Assembly: GCA_000696115.1 (NCBI GenBank)
Contig: JJOH01000003.1
Span: 124,001 to 188,000, forward strand
Direction of reading: 5' to 3'
DNA from: Streptomyces olindensis
Lineage (GTDB): Bacteria; Actinomycetota; Actinomycetes; Streptomycetales; Streptomycetaceae
Length of the DNA stretch: 64,000 bases
In this document: piece after piece, positions 8,812-17,966 of the stretch
Layout: each line of letters starts with the position of its first letter
Numbering within the stretch: the first letter of the stretch is position 1
Program-made: the position numbers and the translations under genes
The notes under the pieces: generated by a model
What the model saw: only the letters and a program-made list of their open reading frames with translations
Told to the model about the DNA's origin: nothing
The model's database searches: none

Positions 8812-9188
8812 CCCGGCTGACCGGCAGGGCCCTGCGCCTGACCGTCTTCGTCGGCGAGAACGACACCTGGCACCACAAGCCGCTCTCCTCGGAGATCGTC
8901 CACCGGGCCCACGCGGCGGGCCTCGCGGGCGCCAGCGTCTTCCGGGGCGTCGAGGGCTTCGGCGCCTCCTCCCTGATCCACACCTCGCGGCTGCTGTCGC
9001 TGAGCGAGGACCTGCCGGTCGCCGTCGTGATCGTCGACACCGAGGCGCGTGTCCGGGCGTTCCTCCCGCAGCTCGACGAGTTGGTCACCGAAGGGCTGGT
9101 GACCCTCGACGAGTGCGAGGTCATCCGGTACACCGGCCGGGAGGGCAATCCCGGCGAAACGGGCAGGAAGGGTAAGAAGTCGTTGTGA
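8808..9188 (+). CDS. DUF190 family protein within the fluoride-export operon
   Basis: A 126-residue cytoplasmic protein of the DUF190 family, related to PII-like signalling folds. Characteristic segments are [32 protein letters not shown] and GFG-S-IHT. It is coupled by four-base overlaps to crcB on both sides, so all three products should be made together. DUF190 genes are a known companion of crcB in actinobacteria, but the biochemical role is not settled; sensing or gating of fluoride export is an inference. The C-terminal tail is short and Gly/Lys-rich. Confidence 0.9.
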   Translation: MTRLTGRALRLTVFVGENDTWHHKPLSSEIVHRAHAAGLAGASVFRGVEGFGASSLIHTSRLLSLSEDLPVAVVIVDTEARVRAFLPQLDELVTEGLVTLDECEVIRYTGREGNPGETGRKGKKSL

Positions 9189-9532
9189 ACTGGCTGCTGG
9201 TCATCGGCGGCGCGATGGTCGGCGCCCCGCTCCGCTACCTCACCGACCGGGCGGTCCAGTCCCGGCACGACTCGGTCTTCCCCTGGGGCACCTTCACGGT
9301 GAACGTCACCGGCTGTCTGGCCCTCGGTCTGCTCACCGGCGCCGCCACCCAGATCCAGCTACTGCTCGGCACCGGCCTGTGCGGGGCCCTGACGACGTAC
9401 TCGACGTTCTCCTACGAGACGCTGCGGCTGACGGAGACGGGGGCCCGCCTCCACGCCGTCGTCAACGTGGCGGCGAGTGTGGCCGCCGGTCTGGCGGCGG
9501 CGTTCGCGGGGGCCGCGCTCGCGCGTCTGTGA
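9185..9532 (+). CDS. crcB: Fluoride exporter CrcB/Fluc, subunit 2
   Basis: The second Fluc subunit, 115 residues, close to the minimal family length. It has [16 protein letters not shown] and the [13 protein letters not shown] pore motif, and four predicted membrane helices. The GTG start overlaps the DUF190 stop (GTGA). Compared with subunit 1 it lacks the N-terminal extension, which fits the known asymmetric paralogue pairs. The operon order riboswitch, crcB, DUF190, crcB indicates a fluoride-induced resistance unit. Confidence 0.95.
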   Translation: MNWLLVIGGAMVGAPLRYLTDRAVQSRHDSVFPWGTFTVNVTGCLALGLLTGAATQIQLLLGTGLCGALTTYSTFSYETLRLTETGARLHAVVNVAASVAAGLAAAFAGAALARL

Positions 9533-9627
9533 GCGGCGCCGCGGGGCGTGTACGTGAGAACCGTCCTCGCCCGGGTGTAGTAAGACTGACGCCTCCGCGC
9601 CCACCCCCTTGAGCAGAACTGGATCCC

Positions 9628-10464
9628 ATGAGCGTCATCAGCGTCGGTCAGGCCGTCGTCCTCGGAGCCGTCGAGGGGGTGACCGAGTTCCTGCCCGTCT
9701 CCTCCACCGGCCATCTGAAGATCGCCGAGGGGCTCATGGGCATCCCGGTCGACGACAAGGCCGTGGTCGGGTTCTCGGCCGTCATCCAGGTCGGCGCGAT
9801 CGCCGCGGTGCTCGTGTACTTCCTCAAGGACATCGTGCGGATCGTCTCGGCCTGGGGGCGCGGCCTGCGCCACCGCGAGGAGCGGTACCACCACGACTAC
9901 AGGTTCGCCTGGTGGGTCATCTGCGCGACGATCCCGATCGTCGCCGTGGGACTCGCCGCGAAACCGCTCATCGAGGGCCCGCTCGCCTCGCTGTGGGTGG
10001 TGGCCGGCTCGCTGATCGTCGGCAGCGGCGTGATGTGGGCGGCGGACCAGATGGGCCGGCACAAGCGCGGCGAGGACGACACCTCGTTCAAGGACGCGAT
10101 GCTCGTCGGCAGCTCCCAGATCCTCGCCCTGCTCTTCCCCGGCTTCTCCCGCTCCGGCGCCACCATGTCCACGGCGCTCATCCTCGACCTGGACCGCGTC
10201 GCAGCGACCCGGCTCTCCTTCTTCCTCGGCATCCCCGCGCTCACCGGTGCCGGCTTGTACGAGCTCAAGGACGCCCTGGGCACCGGGGTGGGCGCGGCGC
10301 CACTCGCCGTCGGCACGGTCGTCTCCTTCGTCGTGGCGTACGCCTCCATCGCGTGGCTGTTGAAGTTCGTCGCCAAGCACTCGTTCAACGCGTTCGTCAT
10401 CTACCGGGTCGTGGTGGGTGTGCTGCTGTTCGGGCTGCTCGGGGCGGGTGTGCTGCACAGCTGA
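9628..10464 (+). CDS. uppP: Undecaprenyl-diphosphatase UppP/BacA
   Basis: Integral membrane phosphatase that recycles undecaprenyl pyrophosphate for cell-wall synthesis and confers bacitracin tolerance. The 278-residue length is typical. The two family signatures are clear: [14 protein letters not shown] near the N-terminus and PGFSRSGAT near the middle, which hold the catalytic Glu, Ser and Arg residues. About eight hydrophobic helices are visible. The ATG at 9628 lies shortly after a weak purine stretch. It starts 95 bases after the crcB operon and may have its own promoter. A copy of a recurring Streptomyces intergenic element follows it. Confidence 0.96.
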   Translation: MSVISVGQAVVLGAVEGVTEFLPVSSTGHLKIAEGLMGIPVDDKAVVGFSAVIQVGAIAAVLVYFLKDIVRIVSAWGRGLRHREERYHHDYRFAWWVICATIPIVAVGLAAKPLIEGPLASLWVVAGSLIVGSGVMWAADQMGRHKRGEDDTSFKDAMLVGSSQILALLFPGFSRSGATMSTALILDLDRVAATRLSFFLGIPALTGAGLYELKDALGTGVGAAPLAVGTVVSFVVAYASIAWLLKFVAKHSFNAFVIYRVVVGVLLFGLLGAGVLHS

Positions 10465-10507
10465 GTGTCCTGCGGGAAAAGCGCCGTCGTCTGTCTGCGG
10501 CGCCGTC

Positions 10508-10550
10508 GTGGCTCGTCGCGCAGTCCCCGCGCCCCTCTGGGGCGCCCCTT
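10508..10550. repeat. Recurrent Streptomyces intergenic element, copy 1
   Basis: GTGGCTCGTCGCGCAGTCCC continues into CGCGCCCCTCTGGGGCGCCC. It is a diverged copy of the elements at 13867-13900 and 16361-16395 and can fold into a GC-rich hairpin. Found between uppP and the FadR-type gene. Confidence 0.7.
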
Positions 10551-10584
10551 GACAGCTTGAGCCGTCGGCCGGAGTATCTCTCCC

Positions 10585-11340
10585 GTGAACCTGTCAGACA
10601 GCCGGACAGCCGGACAGCCCGTGCGACGCGTCAGTGCCATGGAGGCCGTACTGGCGTACCTTCGCGGTGCCATCGAGCGCGGCGAGTACGCCATCGGCGA
10701 CAAGCTTCCCTCCGAGGCGGAGCTCTGCCGCACCCTGGAGGTCTCCCGGCCCGTGCTGCGCGAGGCGCTGCGCGCGCTGCAGACCATGGGGCTGACCGTG
10801 TCCCGGACCGGCAAGGGCACCTTCGTCGTCGCCAGCACCGTCGAGGACCCCACCTTCGGCGACTACGCGGCCAGCGACCTGCTGGAGGTGCGCCGCCACG
10901 TCGAGATCCCGGTGGCCGGGTACGCGGCCCGGCGCCGCACCCCGGAGAACCTCGACCACCTGGCCCACCTGCTGGACCGGATGGAACGGGAGACGGACAC
11001 CACCGCGTGGGTCGCGATGGACACGCTGTTCCACCTCGCCGTGGCCGAGGCCGCCCAGAACCCGGTCTTCCGCCGCGTCATCGAGGAGATCCGGGACGCG
11101 CTGGCGCGTCAGTCGGCCTTCCTGAACGAGCTGGGCGGCCGCCGCGAGCAGTCCAACCGCGAACACCGGGCGATCGTCGAGGCGCTGATCGACGGTTCCG
11201 AGAACGACGCGGTGGAGGCCATGGCCCACCACCTGGACCGCGTCGAGACGACCCTCACCGACATCGTGCGCTCCCCGCGCACGGAGACCCCCACGGAAAA
11301 CCCCACGGAAACCCCCATGGAAGGCGGAACCGAGGCGTGA
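10585..11340 (+). CDS. FadR/GntR-family transcriptional regulator of the asparagine operon
   Basis: A 251-residue regulator. Residues about 15-85 are a GntR winged helix ([30 protein letters not shown], then SRTGKGTFV), and residues about 95-225 are an all-helical FCD effector domain that in this family binds small acids, often through His/Asp-bound metal. The tail contains a short repeat of (T/N)PTE units. It starts with GTG and its stop overlaps the permease start (GTGA), so it is co-transcribed with the genes it most likely controls. Aspartate or asparagine is a plausible ligand, inferred from context only. Confidence 0.9.
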   Translation: MNLSDSRTAGQPVRRVSAMEAVLAYLRGAIERGEYAIGDKLPSEAELCRTLEVSRPVLREALRALQTMGLTVSRTGKGTFVVASTVEDPTFGDYAASDLLEVRRHVEIPVAGYAARRRTPENLDHLAHLLDRMERETDTTAWVAMDTLFHLAVAEAAQNPVFRRVIEEIRDALARQSAFLNELGGRREQSNREHRAIVEALIDGSENDAVEAMAHHLDRVETTLTDIVRSPRTETPTENPTETPMEGGTEA

Positions 11341-12779
11341 GCGAGCAGTCCCTGCACGACGATGTGCAGAAACGTTCCACCCATGTCGACGCCGGAGACG
11401 CGGGCTACAGCAAGTCCCTGAAGTCCCGGCACGTCAACATGATCGCCATCGGCGGCGCCATCGGCACCGGCCTCTTCCTCGGCGCCGGCGGCCGCCTCGC
11501 CGACGCCGGCCCCTCCCTCTTCATCGCCTACGCGGTCTGCGGCCTCTTCGCCTTCCTCGTCGTGCGCGCCCTCGGCGAACTCGTGCTGTACCGGCCCTCC
11601 TCCGGCGCCTTCGTGTCGTACGCCCGCGAGTTCATGGGGGAGAAGGGCGCCTACACCGCCGGCTGGATGTACTTCCTCAACTGGGCGACCACCGGCATCG
11701 CCGACATCACCGCCGTCGCCACCTACACCCACTACTGGGGCATGTTCTCCGACATCCCGCAGTGGGTCATCGCGCTGATCGCGCTGGCGGTCGTCCTCAC
11801 CGTCAACCTCATCTCGGTGAAGATCTTCGGCGAGCTGGAGTTCTGGTTCGCGATCATCAAGGTCGGCGCGCTGGTCGTCTTCATGTGCATCGGCATCTTC
11901 CTGCTGGTCACCCAGCATCCCGTAGACGGGCACAGCCCCGGCCCGTCCCTGATCGGCGACAACGGCGGCGTCTTCCCGCACGGCCTGCTGCCCATGCTGC
12001 TGATCATCCAGGGCGTCGTCTTCGCCTACGCCTCCGTCGAACTGGTCGGCGTCGCCGCCGGCGAGACCGAGAACCCCGAGAAGATCATGCCGAAGGCGAT
12101 CAACTCGATCATGTGGCGCGTCGGCCTGTTCTACGTCGGCTCCGTGCTCCTGCTGTCGATGCTGCTGCCCTGGAACAAGTACACGGCGGGGCAGAGCCCC
12201 TTCGTCACGGTGCTGTCCAACATCGGCGTCCCGGCCGCCGGCGGCGTGATGAACCTCGTCGTCCTCACCGCCGCGATGTCCTCCCTCAACTCCGGCCTCT
12301 ACTCCACCGGCCGCATCCTGCGCTCCATGGCCATGGCCGGATCCGCGCCCAAGTTCACCTCCGTCATGAGCCGCAGCCAGGTCCCCTACGGCGGCATCCT
12401 GCTCACCAGCGGCATCTGTGTCCTGGGCGTCGGCCTCAACTTCGTCGTGCCCGCCGAGGCGTTCGAGATCGTGCTGAACTTCGCCGCGATCGGCATCCTC
12501 GCCACCTGGGGCATGATCATGATCTGTCACCTGCTCTTCTGGCAGAAGACCCAGAAGGGCGAACTCACCCGGCCCGGCTACCGGCTGCCGGGCTCTCCCT
12601 GGACCGAGATCGTGACGCTGGCGTTCCTCGCCTCCGTCCTGGTCCTCATGTACGCCGACGGCGGCGCGGGACGCACCACCGTGCTCTGCCTGCCGCTGAT
12701 CGTCGGGGCCCTGGTCGCCGGATGGTTCGGCATCCGCGGCCGTATCGCGCGCAAGTCCACGACCGGAGCCGACGCGTGA
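11337..12779 (+). CDS. ansP: APC-family amino acid permease, probable L-asparagine permease
   Basis: A 480-residue, 12-helix amino acid/proton symporter of the APC (AAT) family. The first helix carries the [12 protein letters not shown] substrate-binding signature, followed by GPSLFIAY and the conserved [19 protein letters not shown] segment, typical of AnsP-like permeases. It is locked between the regulator and the asparaginase by four-base overlaps, which strongly supports asparagine import. The closest alternative substrates would be other neutral amino acids or aspartate. Confidence 0.92.
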   Translation: MSEQSLHDDVQKRSTHVDAGDAGYSKSLKSRHVNMIAIGGAIGTGLFLGAGGRLADAGPSLFIAYAVCGLFAFLVVRALGELVLYRPSSGAFVSYAREFMGEKGAYTAGWMYFLNWATTGIADITAVATYTHYWGMFSDIPQWVIALIALAVVLTVNLISVKIFGELEFWFAIIKVGALVVFMCIGIFLLVTQHPVDGHSPGPSLIGDNGGVFPHGLLPMLLIIQGVVFAYASVELVGVAAGETENPEKIMPKAINSIMWRVGLFYVGSVLLLSMLLPWNKYTAGQSPFVTVLSNIGVPAAGGVMNLVVLTAAMSSLNSGLYSTGRILRSMAMAGSAPKFTSVMSRSQVPYGGILLTSGICVLGVGLNFVVPAEAFEIVLNFAAIGILATWGMIMICHLLFWQKTQKGELTRPGYRLPGSPWTEIVTLAFLASVLVLMYADGGAGRTTVLCLPLIVGALVAGWFGIRGRIARKSTTGADA

Positions 12780-13825
12780 CCGACGCGCCGCTCCAGAAGC
12801 AGGCAGTGATGTACAGCAGTTCCCTCGCGGACGCACCCCTGGTCCGTGAACCCGTCCACGCCCCCGTCGCCCACCTCATACGCGGCGGAATGGTCGAAGG
12901 CATCCACTACGGCTCCGTCGTCGTCCTCGGCGCCGACGGAGAGGTCCAGCTCCAGATCGGAGACATCGAGGCCGCCTTCTACCCCCGCTCCGCCCTGAAG
13001 CCCGTCCAGGCCGTGGCCATGGCCCGGGCCGGGCTCCCGCTCCACGGCGAGCTGCTGTCGCTGACCGCGGCCAGCCACTCCGGCGAGGAACGCCACCTCG
13101 CCGGCACCCGGCGCATCCTCGAACTCGCCGGGCTCACCGAGGACCACCTGCGCAACGTCCCGGACCTGCCGTTCGACCCGGTCGTCCGGGACGCCTGGGT
13201 GCGCGAGGGCCGGCTGCCCTCCCGGTTCGCCCAGAACTGCTCCGGCAAGCACGCGGCCATGCTCTACACCTGCACCCTCAACGGCTGGCCGCTGGAGAAC
13301 TACCTGGACCCGGCCCACCCGCTCCAGCAGGCCATCGCCGAGATCGTCGAGGACCTGACCGGGCAGCGCATCGCCAGGGTCACCGTCGACGGCTGCGGCG
13401 CGCCCCTGTTCTCCGTCTCCCTGCACGGCCTCGCTCGCGCCGCCGCCCGGATCACCACCGCCGCGCCGGGCACGCCCGAGGCCCGGGTCGCCGACGCGAT
13501 GCGGGAGCACGCCGAGATGGCCTCCGGCTCCGGCCGGGACGTGGCCGCGCTGATGCGGGCCGTGCCGGGGCTGTTGGCCAAGGACGGCTTCGAGGGCGTG
13601 CAGGTCGCTGCGCTGGCCGATGGGCGGGCCGTTGCGGTGAAGATCGCGGATGGTGCCAACCGGGCCCGTGTGCCGGTGACCGCTGCGGCGTTGGCCCGGG
13701 CGGGCGTCGACCCCGAGTTGCTCACCGAGTTCCAGGGCGAGCCGCTGCTGGGCGGTGGCCGGGAGGTAGGGCGGGTGCGGCCCGTTCGCTCGCTGGAGCC
13801 GCTTGCCGGTGCGGCCCGCGCCTGA
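12776..13825 (+). CDS. L-asparaginase, class 3 (Rhizobium etli ReAV-like)
   Basis: Hydrolyses L-asparagine to aspartate and ammonia. The 349-residue protein belongs to the asparaginase II family (PF06089), unrelated to the E. coli threonine-dependent enzymes. Candidate active-site residues match the ReAV plan: Ser72-x-x-Lys75 in PRSALKP, Ser102 in SHSGEE, and a zinc/Cys-Lys site at Cys155 and Lys158 in NCSGKHA, with Cys207 in GCGAP. No signal peptide is present, so it is cytoplasmic and acts on asparagine brought in by the overlapping permease. The GTG start is fixed by that overlap. Confidence 0.93.
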   Translation: MTDAPLQKQAVMYSSSLADAPLVREPVHAPVAHLIRGGMVEGIHYGSVVVLGADGEVQLQIGDIEAAFYPRSALKPVQAVAMARAGLPLHGELLSLTAASHSGEERHLAGTRRILELAGLTEDHLRNVPDLPFDPVVRDAWVREGRLPSRFAQNCSGKHAAMLYTCTLNGWPLENYLDPAHPLQQAIAEIVEDLTGQRIARVTVDGCGAPLFSVSLHGLARAAARITTAAPGTPEARVADAMREHAEMASGSGRDVAALMRAVPGLLAKDGFEGVQVAALADGRAVAVKIADGANRARVPVTAAALARAGVDPELLTEFQGEPLLGGGREVGRVRPVRSLEPLAGAARA

Positions 13826-13866
13826 CCGACGTGGCGGACCTCTCCGTCGGCGACTGCGGGCAGTCT

Positions 13867-13900
13867 GTGGCTGGTCCCGCAGTTCCCCGCGCCCCTTCAG
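13867..13900. repeat. Recurrent Streptomyces intergenic element, copy 2
   Basis: GTGGCTGGTCCCGCAGTTCC followed by CCGCGCCCCTTCAG, the inverted orientation of the copy at 16361-16395. It lies between asparaginase and aspartase. Confidence 0.75.
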
Positions 13901-13947
13901 GTCACCTATCCAACCCTCATTTCTCAGAAAAGGGATCCCTCACCCTC

Positions 13948-15360
13948 ATGACCGCCGTCACCCGCTCCGAACACGATCTCCTCGGTGACCGTGACATTCC
14001 CGCCGACGCCTACTGGGGTGTGCACACCCTGCGGGCCACGGAGAACTTCCCGATCACGGGCATGCCCATCTCCGCCTATCCGCACCTGATCGACGCCCTG
14101 GCGGCCGTCAAGGAGGCCGCCGCCCTCGCCAACGAGGAACTCGGGCTGCTGGACCCGAAGAAGGCCGCCGCCATCGTCGCCGCCTGCCGGGAGATCCGCG
14201 ACGGCGAGCTGCACGACCAGTTCGTCGTCGACGTCGTCCAGGGCGGGGCGGGCACGTCCACCAACATGAACGCCAACGAGGTCGTGGCGAACCGGGCGCT
14301 GGAGCTGCTGGGCCACGCCAAGGGCGAGTACCGGTACCTGCATCCCAACGAGGACGTCAACCTCGGCCAGTCCACCAACGACGTCTACCCGACCGCCGTC
14401 AAGATCGCGACGGTGTTCGCGGTCCGCGGGTTGCTCACCGCGATGTCCGTGCTCCAGGACGCGTTCGCCCGGAAGGCCGTCGAGTTCCGTGACGTGCTCA
14501 AGATGGGCCGTACACAGTTGCAGGACGCGGTACCGATGACGCTGGGTCAGGAGTTCTCCGCCTACGCGGTCATGATGGAGGAGGACCGGTCCCGTCTTGC
14601 CGAGGCCGTCGAGTTGATCCATGAGATCAACCTGGGCGCCACGGCCATCGGCACGGGCCTCAACGCACCCGTCGGCTACGCCGAGGCGGCTCGCCGCCAC
14701 CTGTCGGAGATCACCGGCCTGCCACTGGTGACGGCGGCGAACCTGGTCGAGGCGACCCAGGACTGCGGCGCGTTCGTGCAGATGTCGGGGGTGCTCAAGC
14801 GCATCGCGGTCAAGCTGTCCAAGAGCTGCAACGACCTGCGGCTGCTGTCCTCCGGTCCGCGCGCCGGCCTCGGCGAGATCAACCTGCCGCCCGTACAGGC
14901 CGGTTCGTCGATCATGCCGGGCAAGGTCAACCCGGTGATCCCGGAGGTCGTCAACCAGGTCGCCTTCGAGGTGATCGGCAACGACGTCACCATCACCATG
15001 GCCGCCGAGGCCGGACAGCTCCAGCTCAACGCGTTCGAGCCGATCATCCTGCACTCCCTGTCGGAGTCGATCACGCACCTGCGCGCCGCCTGCCTCACGC
15101 TCGCCGAGCGCTGCGTGGACGGCATCACCGCCAACACCGAGGCGCTGCGGGCGACGGTCGAGAACTCCATCGGCCTGGTCACCGCCCTCAACCCGCACAT
15201 CGGCTACACGGCCGCCACCGACATCGCCAAGGAGGCCCTGGCCACGGGCCGGGGCGTGGCCGAACTCGTCCTGGAGAAGGGCCTGCTCCCCGCCGAGACC
15301 CTCGCCGGGCTCCTGCGCCCCGAGGCCCTGGCGGGCAGCGGCCCGGCTCCGGCGGCCTGA
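13948..15360 (+). CDS. aspA: Aspartate ammonia-lyase (aspartase)
   Basis: Converts L-aspartate to fumarate and ammonia; tetrameric cytoplasmic enzyme of the fumarase/aspartase superfamily. The 470-residue length is normal. The mobile-loop signature GSSIMPGKVNP lies near residue 320 and contains the catalytic serine. Substrate-binding segments GAGTSTNMNANEV and QSTNDVYPTA are also present and favour aspartase/fumarase over argininosuccinate lyase. The neighbouring asparaginase makes aspartase the better call than fumarase C. AGGGA lies about a dozen bases upstream of the ATG. Confidence 0.93.
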   Translation: MTAVTRSEHDLLGDRDIPADAYWGVHTLRATENFPITGMPISAYPHLIDALAAVKEAAALANEELGLLDPKKAAAIVAACREIRDGELHDQFVVDVVQGGAGTSTNMNANEVVANRALELLGHAKGEYRYLHPNEDVNLGQSTNDVYPTAVKIATVFAVRGLLTAMSVLQDAFARKAVEFRDVLKMGRTQLQDAVPMTLGQEFSAYAVMMEEDRSRLAEAVELIHEINLGATAIGTGLNAPVGYAEAARRHLSEITGLPLVTAANLVEATQDCGAFVQMSGVLKRIAVKLSKSCNDLRLLSSGPRAGLGEINLPPVQAGSSIMPGKVNPVIPEVVNQVAFEVIGNDVTITMAAEAGQLQLNAFEPIILHSLSESITHLRAACLTLAERCVDGITANTEALRATVENSIGLVTALNPHIGYTAATDIAKEALATGRGVAELVLEKGLLPAETLAGLLRPEALAGSGPAPAA

Positions 15361-15402
15361 CGTACGCGCGCCCGGGACCGGCACGGAGGGACAATCGGGA
15401 TC

Positions 15403-16326
15403 ATGACGTCGTCGACGACCTTCCAGCCGGTCCTGGAGCGCATCGCGGAGGAGATCGAGCGGACGCCCGGCCGCGGCCGGCCCGCCGACTACATCCCGGC
15501 GCTCGCGGCCTGCGACCCGCGCAGCTTCGGCATGGCCGTCGCCGAACTCGACGGCACCGTGTACGGCGTGGGGGACTGGCGGCAGCCCTTCTCCACCCAG
15601 TCCATCACCAAGGTCTTCACCCTCGCCCTCGACCTCGCCCGCGAGGGCGACGCCCTGTGGGAACACGTGGGCCGCGAGCCCTCCGGCAACCCCTTCAACT
15701 CCCTCGTCCAGCTGGAGTACGAGAACGGCATCCCGCGCAACCCGTTCATCAACGCGGGCGCGCTCGTCGTCACCGACCGGCTGCACACCCGTACCGGCGA
15801 CGCGTCGGGGGAACTGCTGGGCTTCCTGCGCGCGGAGAGCGGCAATCCGGAACTGACCTTCGACAAGGAGGTCGCCGCCTCGGAGACCGCCCACGGCGAC
15901 AGGAACGCCGCGCTCGGCCACTTCATGGCGTCCTACGGCAACATCGACAACCCGGTACCGGTCCTGCTCGACCAGTACTTCCGCCAGTGCTCCGTCACGG
16001 CGTCCTGCGCCGACCTCGCCCTCGCCACGACCTTCCTGGCCCGGCACGGCATCCGCGCCGACGGCACCCGCCTCCTCACCCGCAGCCAGGCCAAGCAGAT
16101 CAACGCGATCATGCTGACCTGCGGCACGTACGACGCCGCGGGCGACTTCGCCTACCGCGTGGGCCTGCCCGGCAAGAGCGGAGTGGGCGGCGGCATCATC
16201 GCGGTCGTCCCGGGCCGCTGCACGCTCTGCGTGTGGAGCCCGGGTCTGGACGAGCGGGGCAACTCGGTGGCGGGAGTGGCGGCGCTCGACCGATTCACGA
16301 CGCTGACGGGCCTGTCGGTGTTCTGA
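15403..16326 (+). CDS. glsA: Glutaminase, beta-lactamase-fold (GlsA type)
   Basis: Hydrolyses L-glutamine to glutamate and ammonia. The 307-residue protein has the serine-dependent glutaminase fold with nucleophile Ser67 and Lys70 in STQSITK, the NPFINAGA segment, the substrate loop with YGNIDNP, and GLPGKSGVGGGI near the C-terminus. No ankyrin or STAS extension is present, so this is the minimal bacterial form. It sits 42 bases after aspartase and extends the amide/acidic amino acid catabolic set. Confidence 0.95.
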   Translation: MTSSTTFQPVLERIAEEIERTPGRGRPADYIPALAACDPRSFGMAVAELDGTVYGVGDWRQPFSTQSITKVFTLALDLAREGDALWEHVGREPSGNPFNSLVQLEYENGIPRNPFINAGALVVTDRLHTRTGDASGELLGFLRAESGNPELTFDKEVAASETAHGDRNAALGHFMASYGNIDNPVPVLLDQYFRQCSVTASCADLALATTFLARHGIRADGTRLLTRSQAKQINAIMLTCGTYDAAGDFAYRVGLPGKSGVGGGIIAVVPGRCTLCVWSPGLDERGNSVAGVAALDRFTTLTGLSVF

Positions 16327-16360
16327 CAGAGGTCCCGGCAGAGGCCGGGGGGCAATGCCC

Positions 16361-16395
16361 CTGAAGGGGCGCGGGGAACTGCGCGACAAGCCCCC
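16361..16395. repeat. Recurrent Streptomyces intergenic element, copy 3
   Basis: CTGAAGGGGCGCGGGGAACT then GCGCGACAAGCCCC. This is close to the widespread Streptomyces intergenic consensus (GGGGCGCGGGGAACTGCGCGACCAGCC, from memory, shown as key parts). It follows the glutaminase gene and may act as a terminator-like hairpin or a small mobile repeat. Confidence 0.75.
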
Positions 16396-16562
16396 GCCCG
16401 CCCGCCCCCCGCGAACCACCGCACACGGCAGACGCTCCCCGGCGACCGGACACCCCTGACGACCGGACACCCCGCACCTGATCACCGGCCGGTCACACCT
16501 CGGCCTCCCCCCGGAGGGCACCGCGTCAACTCCCCGCCACCCCACGTTGACACGCTGCCCGA

Positions 16563-17966
16563 GTGTTGGCCATGGCTTTCCCCGTCGATCTCCGCCGCTG
16601 CCAGATACTCGGTCTGGCCGGCACCGCCTGCCTCGCCCTGGGCGGTGAGACGGCCGGAGCACTCCCCGTGCGGGACCTCCTCCACCCGGCCTCCGCACGC
16701 GCCGCCCTCGGCCTGGTCGGCGTCTACTTCGGCGTCGTCCTGCTGATCGCGGCCTGGGCGCTGCTCGGCCGGCTGGTGCGCGGCCCCAGGCCACCCGCTC
16801 CCCGCGCCCTGCTGCTCGTCCTCGCCGTCTGGGCCGCGCCGCTGCTGCTGGCCCCGCCGCTGTTCAGCCGGGACGTCTACAGCTACCTCGCCCAAGGGGC
16901 GATGGTCGAGGCACACATGGACGTGTACGCGCACGGGCCGTCCCGGCTCGGCGGCCCGCTCGCCGACGAGGTCGCCCCGCTCTGGCGGCACACCGGAGCC
17001 CCTTACGGCCCGGTGTTCCTCGCCGTCGCGGCGGCCCTGTCCGGACTGACCCGCGGCGAACTGCCCGCGGGGCTCCTCGGGATGCGGCTCGTCGCGCTCG
17101 CCGGCGTCGGCCTGATGGCGGTCGCGCTGCCCCGCCTGGCCCGGCACAGTGGCGCCGACCCGTCCGCCGCGCTGTGGCTGGGCGCCCTCAACCCGCTCGT
17201 CCTGCTGCACCTGGTCGCGGGCGCCCACAACGACGCCGTCATGCTGGGCCTGCTGGGCGTCGGCCTGGTGGCGGCGCTCGGCCGGTGGCCGGTCCTCGGT
17301 GCCGTCCTCGTCACGCTGGCCGCCCTGGTCAAGGCGCCCGCCGTGCTCGGGCTGGCCGCCGTCGTCGTCCTCCAGGTCCGCACGGGCCGCAGCCCGGCGA
17401 AGGCCCTCCTGACCACCACCGTCGCGGCCGCCGGGACGACCGTCGCCGCCACGGCCGCGGCCGGCACCGGATACGGCTGGATAGGCGCCCTCAACACCCC
17501 CGTGTCACCCCAGAACTGGGCCCTGACCACCCTGCTCGGCCGCGCCACCCGCGCCCTGCTGGAACACCTCGGCAGCGACCTCGCGCCGCTCGCGGTCCCC
17601 GCCTGGCACGCGCTGGGCATCGTCGCGGCCGTCGTCGCGATCGCGCTGATCTGGCTGCGGCTGCGCCCACGGCCGGTGTACGCCCTGGGCCTGAGCCTCG
17701 CCGCGGTGGCCGCGCTCGGCCCGGCGATCCGCCCCTGGTACGCCCTGTGGGGCCTGTTCCTCATCGCCGCCGCCGCGCCCAGCACCTCCGTACGGCACCG
17801 CATGGCGGCCGTGACCGGCGTGCTCGCGCTGTGCGTCCTGCCCAGCGGCGGGCCGGCGGACACCGGCCAACTCGTGCTGGCCGTCTCCGGCGGGGCGCTC
17901 GCGGTCGTCGTGCTGTGGCAGGCCCACCAGGCCGAACTCGCCCCGGCCCTGGGACGCGCCGCATGA
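16563..17966 (+). CDS. MptB-like polyprenol-phosphomannose-dependent mannosyltransferase (GT-C)
   Basis: A membrane glycosyltransferase of 467 residues with about eleven to thirteen hydrophobic segments. The early periplasmic loop contains FSRDVYSYLAQG, the Asp-bearing motif of MptA/MptB alpha-1,6-mannosyltransferases that use decaprenyl-phosphomannose. In mycobacteria these enzymes build the mannan core of lipomannan; in Streptomyces the acceptor could be a lipoglycan or teichoic-type glycan (inference). I give the GTG at 16563; the ATG at 16572 is equally possible because no good ribosome site is visible. The stop overlaps the next gene by ATGA. Confidence 0.8.
   Translation: MLAMAFPVDLRRCQILGLAGTACLALGGETAGALPVRDLLHPASARAALGLVGVYFGVVLLIAAWALLGRLVRGPRPPAPRALLLVLAVWAAPLLLAPPLFSRDVYSYLAQGAMVEAHMDVYAHGPSRLGGPLADEVAPLWRHTGAPYGPVFLAVAAALSGLTRGELPAGLLGMRLVALAGVGLMAVALPRLARHSGADPSAALWLGALNPLVLLHLVAGAHNDAVMLGLLGVGLVAALGRWPVLGAVLVTLAALVKAPAVLGLAAVVVLQVRTGRSPAKALLTTTVAAAGTTVAATAAAGTGYGWIGALNTPVSPQNWALTTLLGRATRALLEHLGSDLAPLAVPAWHALGIVAAVVAIALIWLRLRPRPVYALGLSLAAVAALGPAIRPWYALWGLFLIAAAAPSTSVRHRMAAVTGVLALCVLPSGGPADTGQLVLAVSGGALAVVVLWQAHQAELAPALGRAA

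Noticed and set aside
13924..16794. Minus-strand open frame of over 900 codons opposite aspartase and glutaminase
   Set aside because: Shadow of two well-supported genes, with Arg/Gly/Asp/His-rich composition typical of antisense frames.
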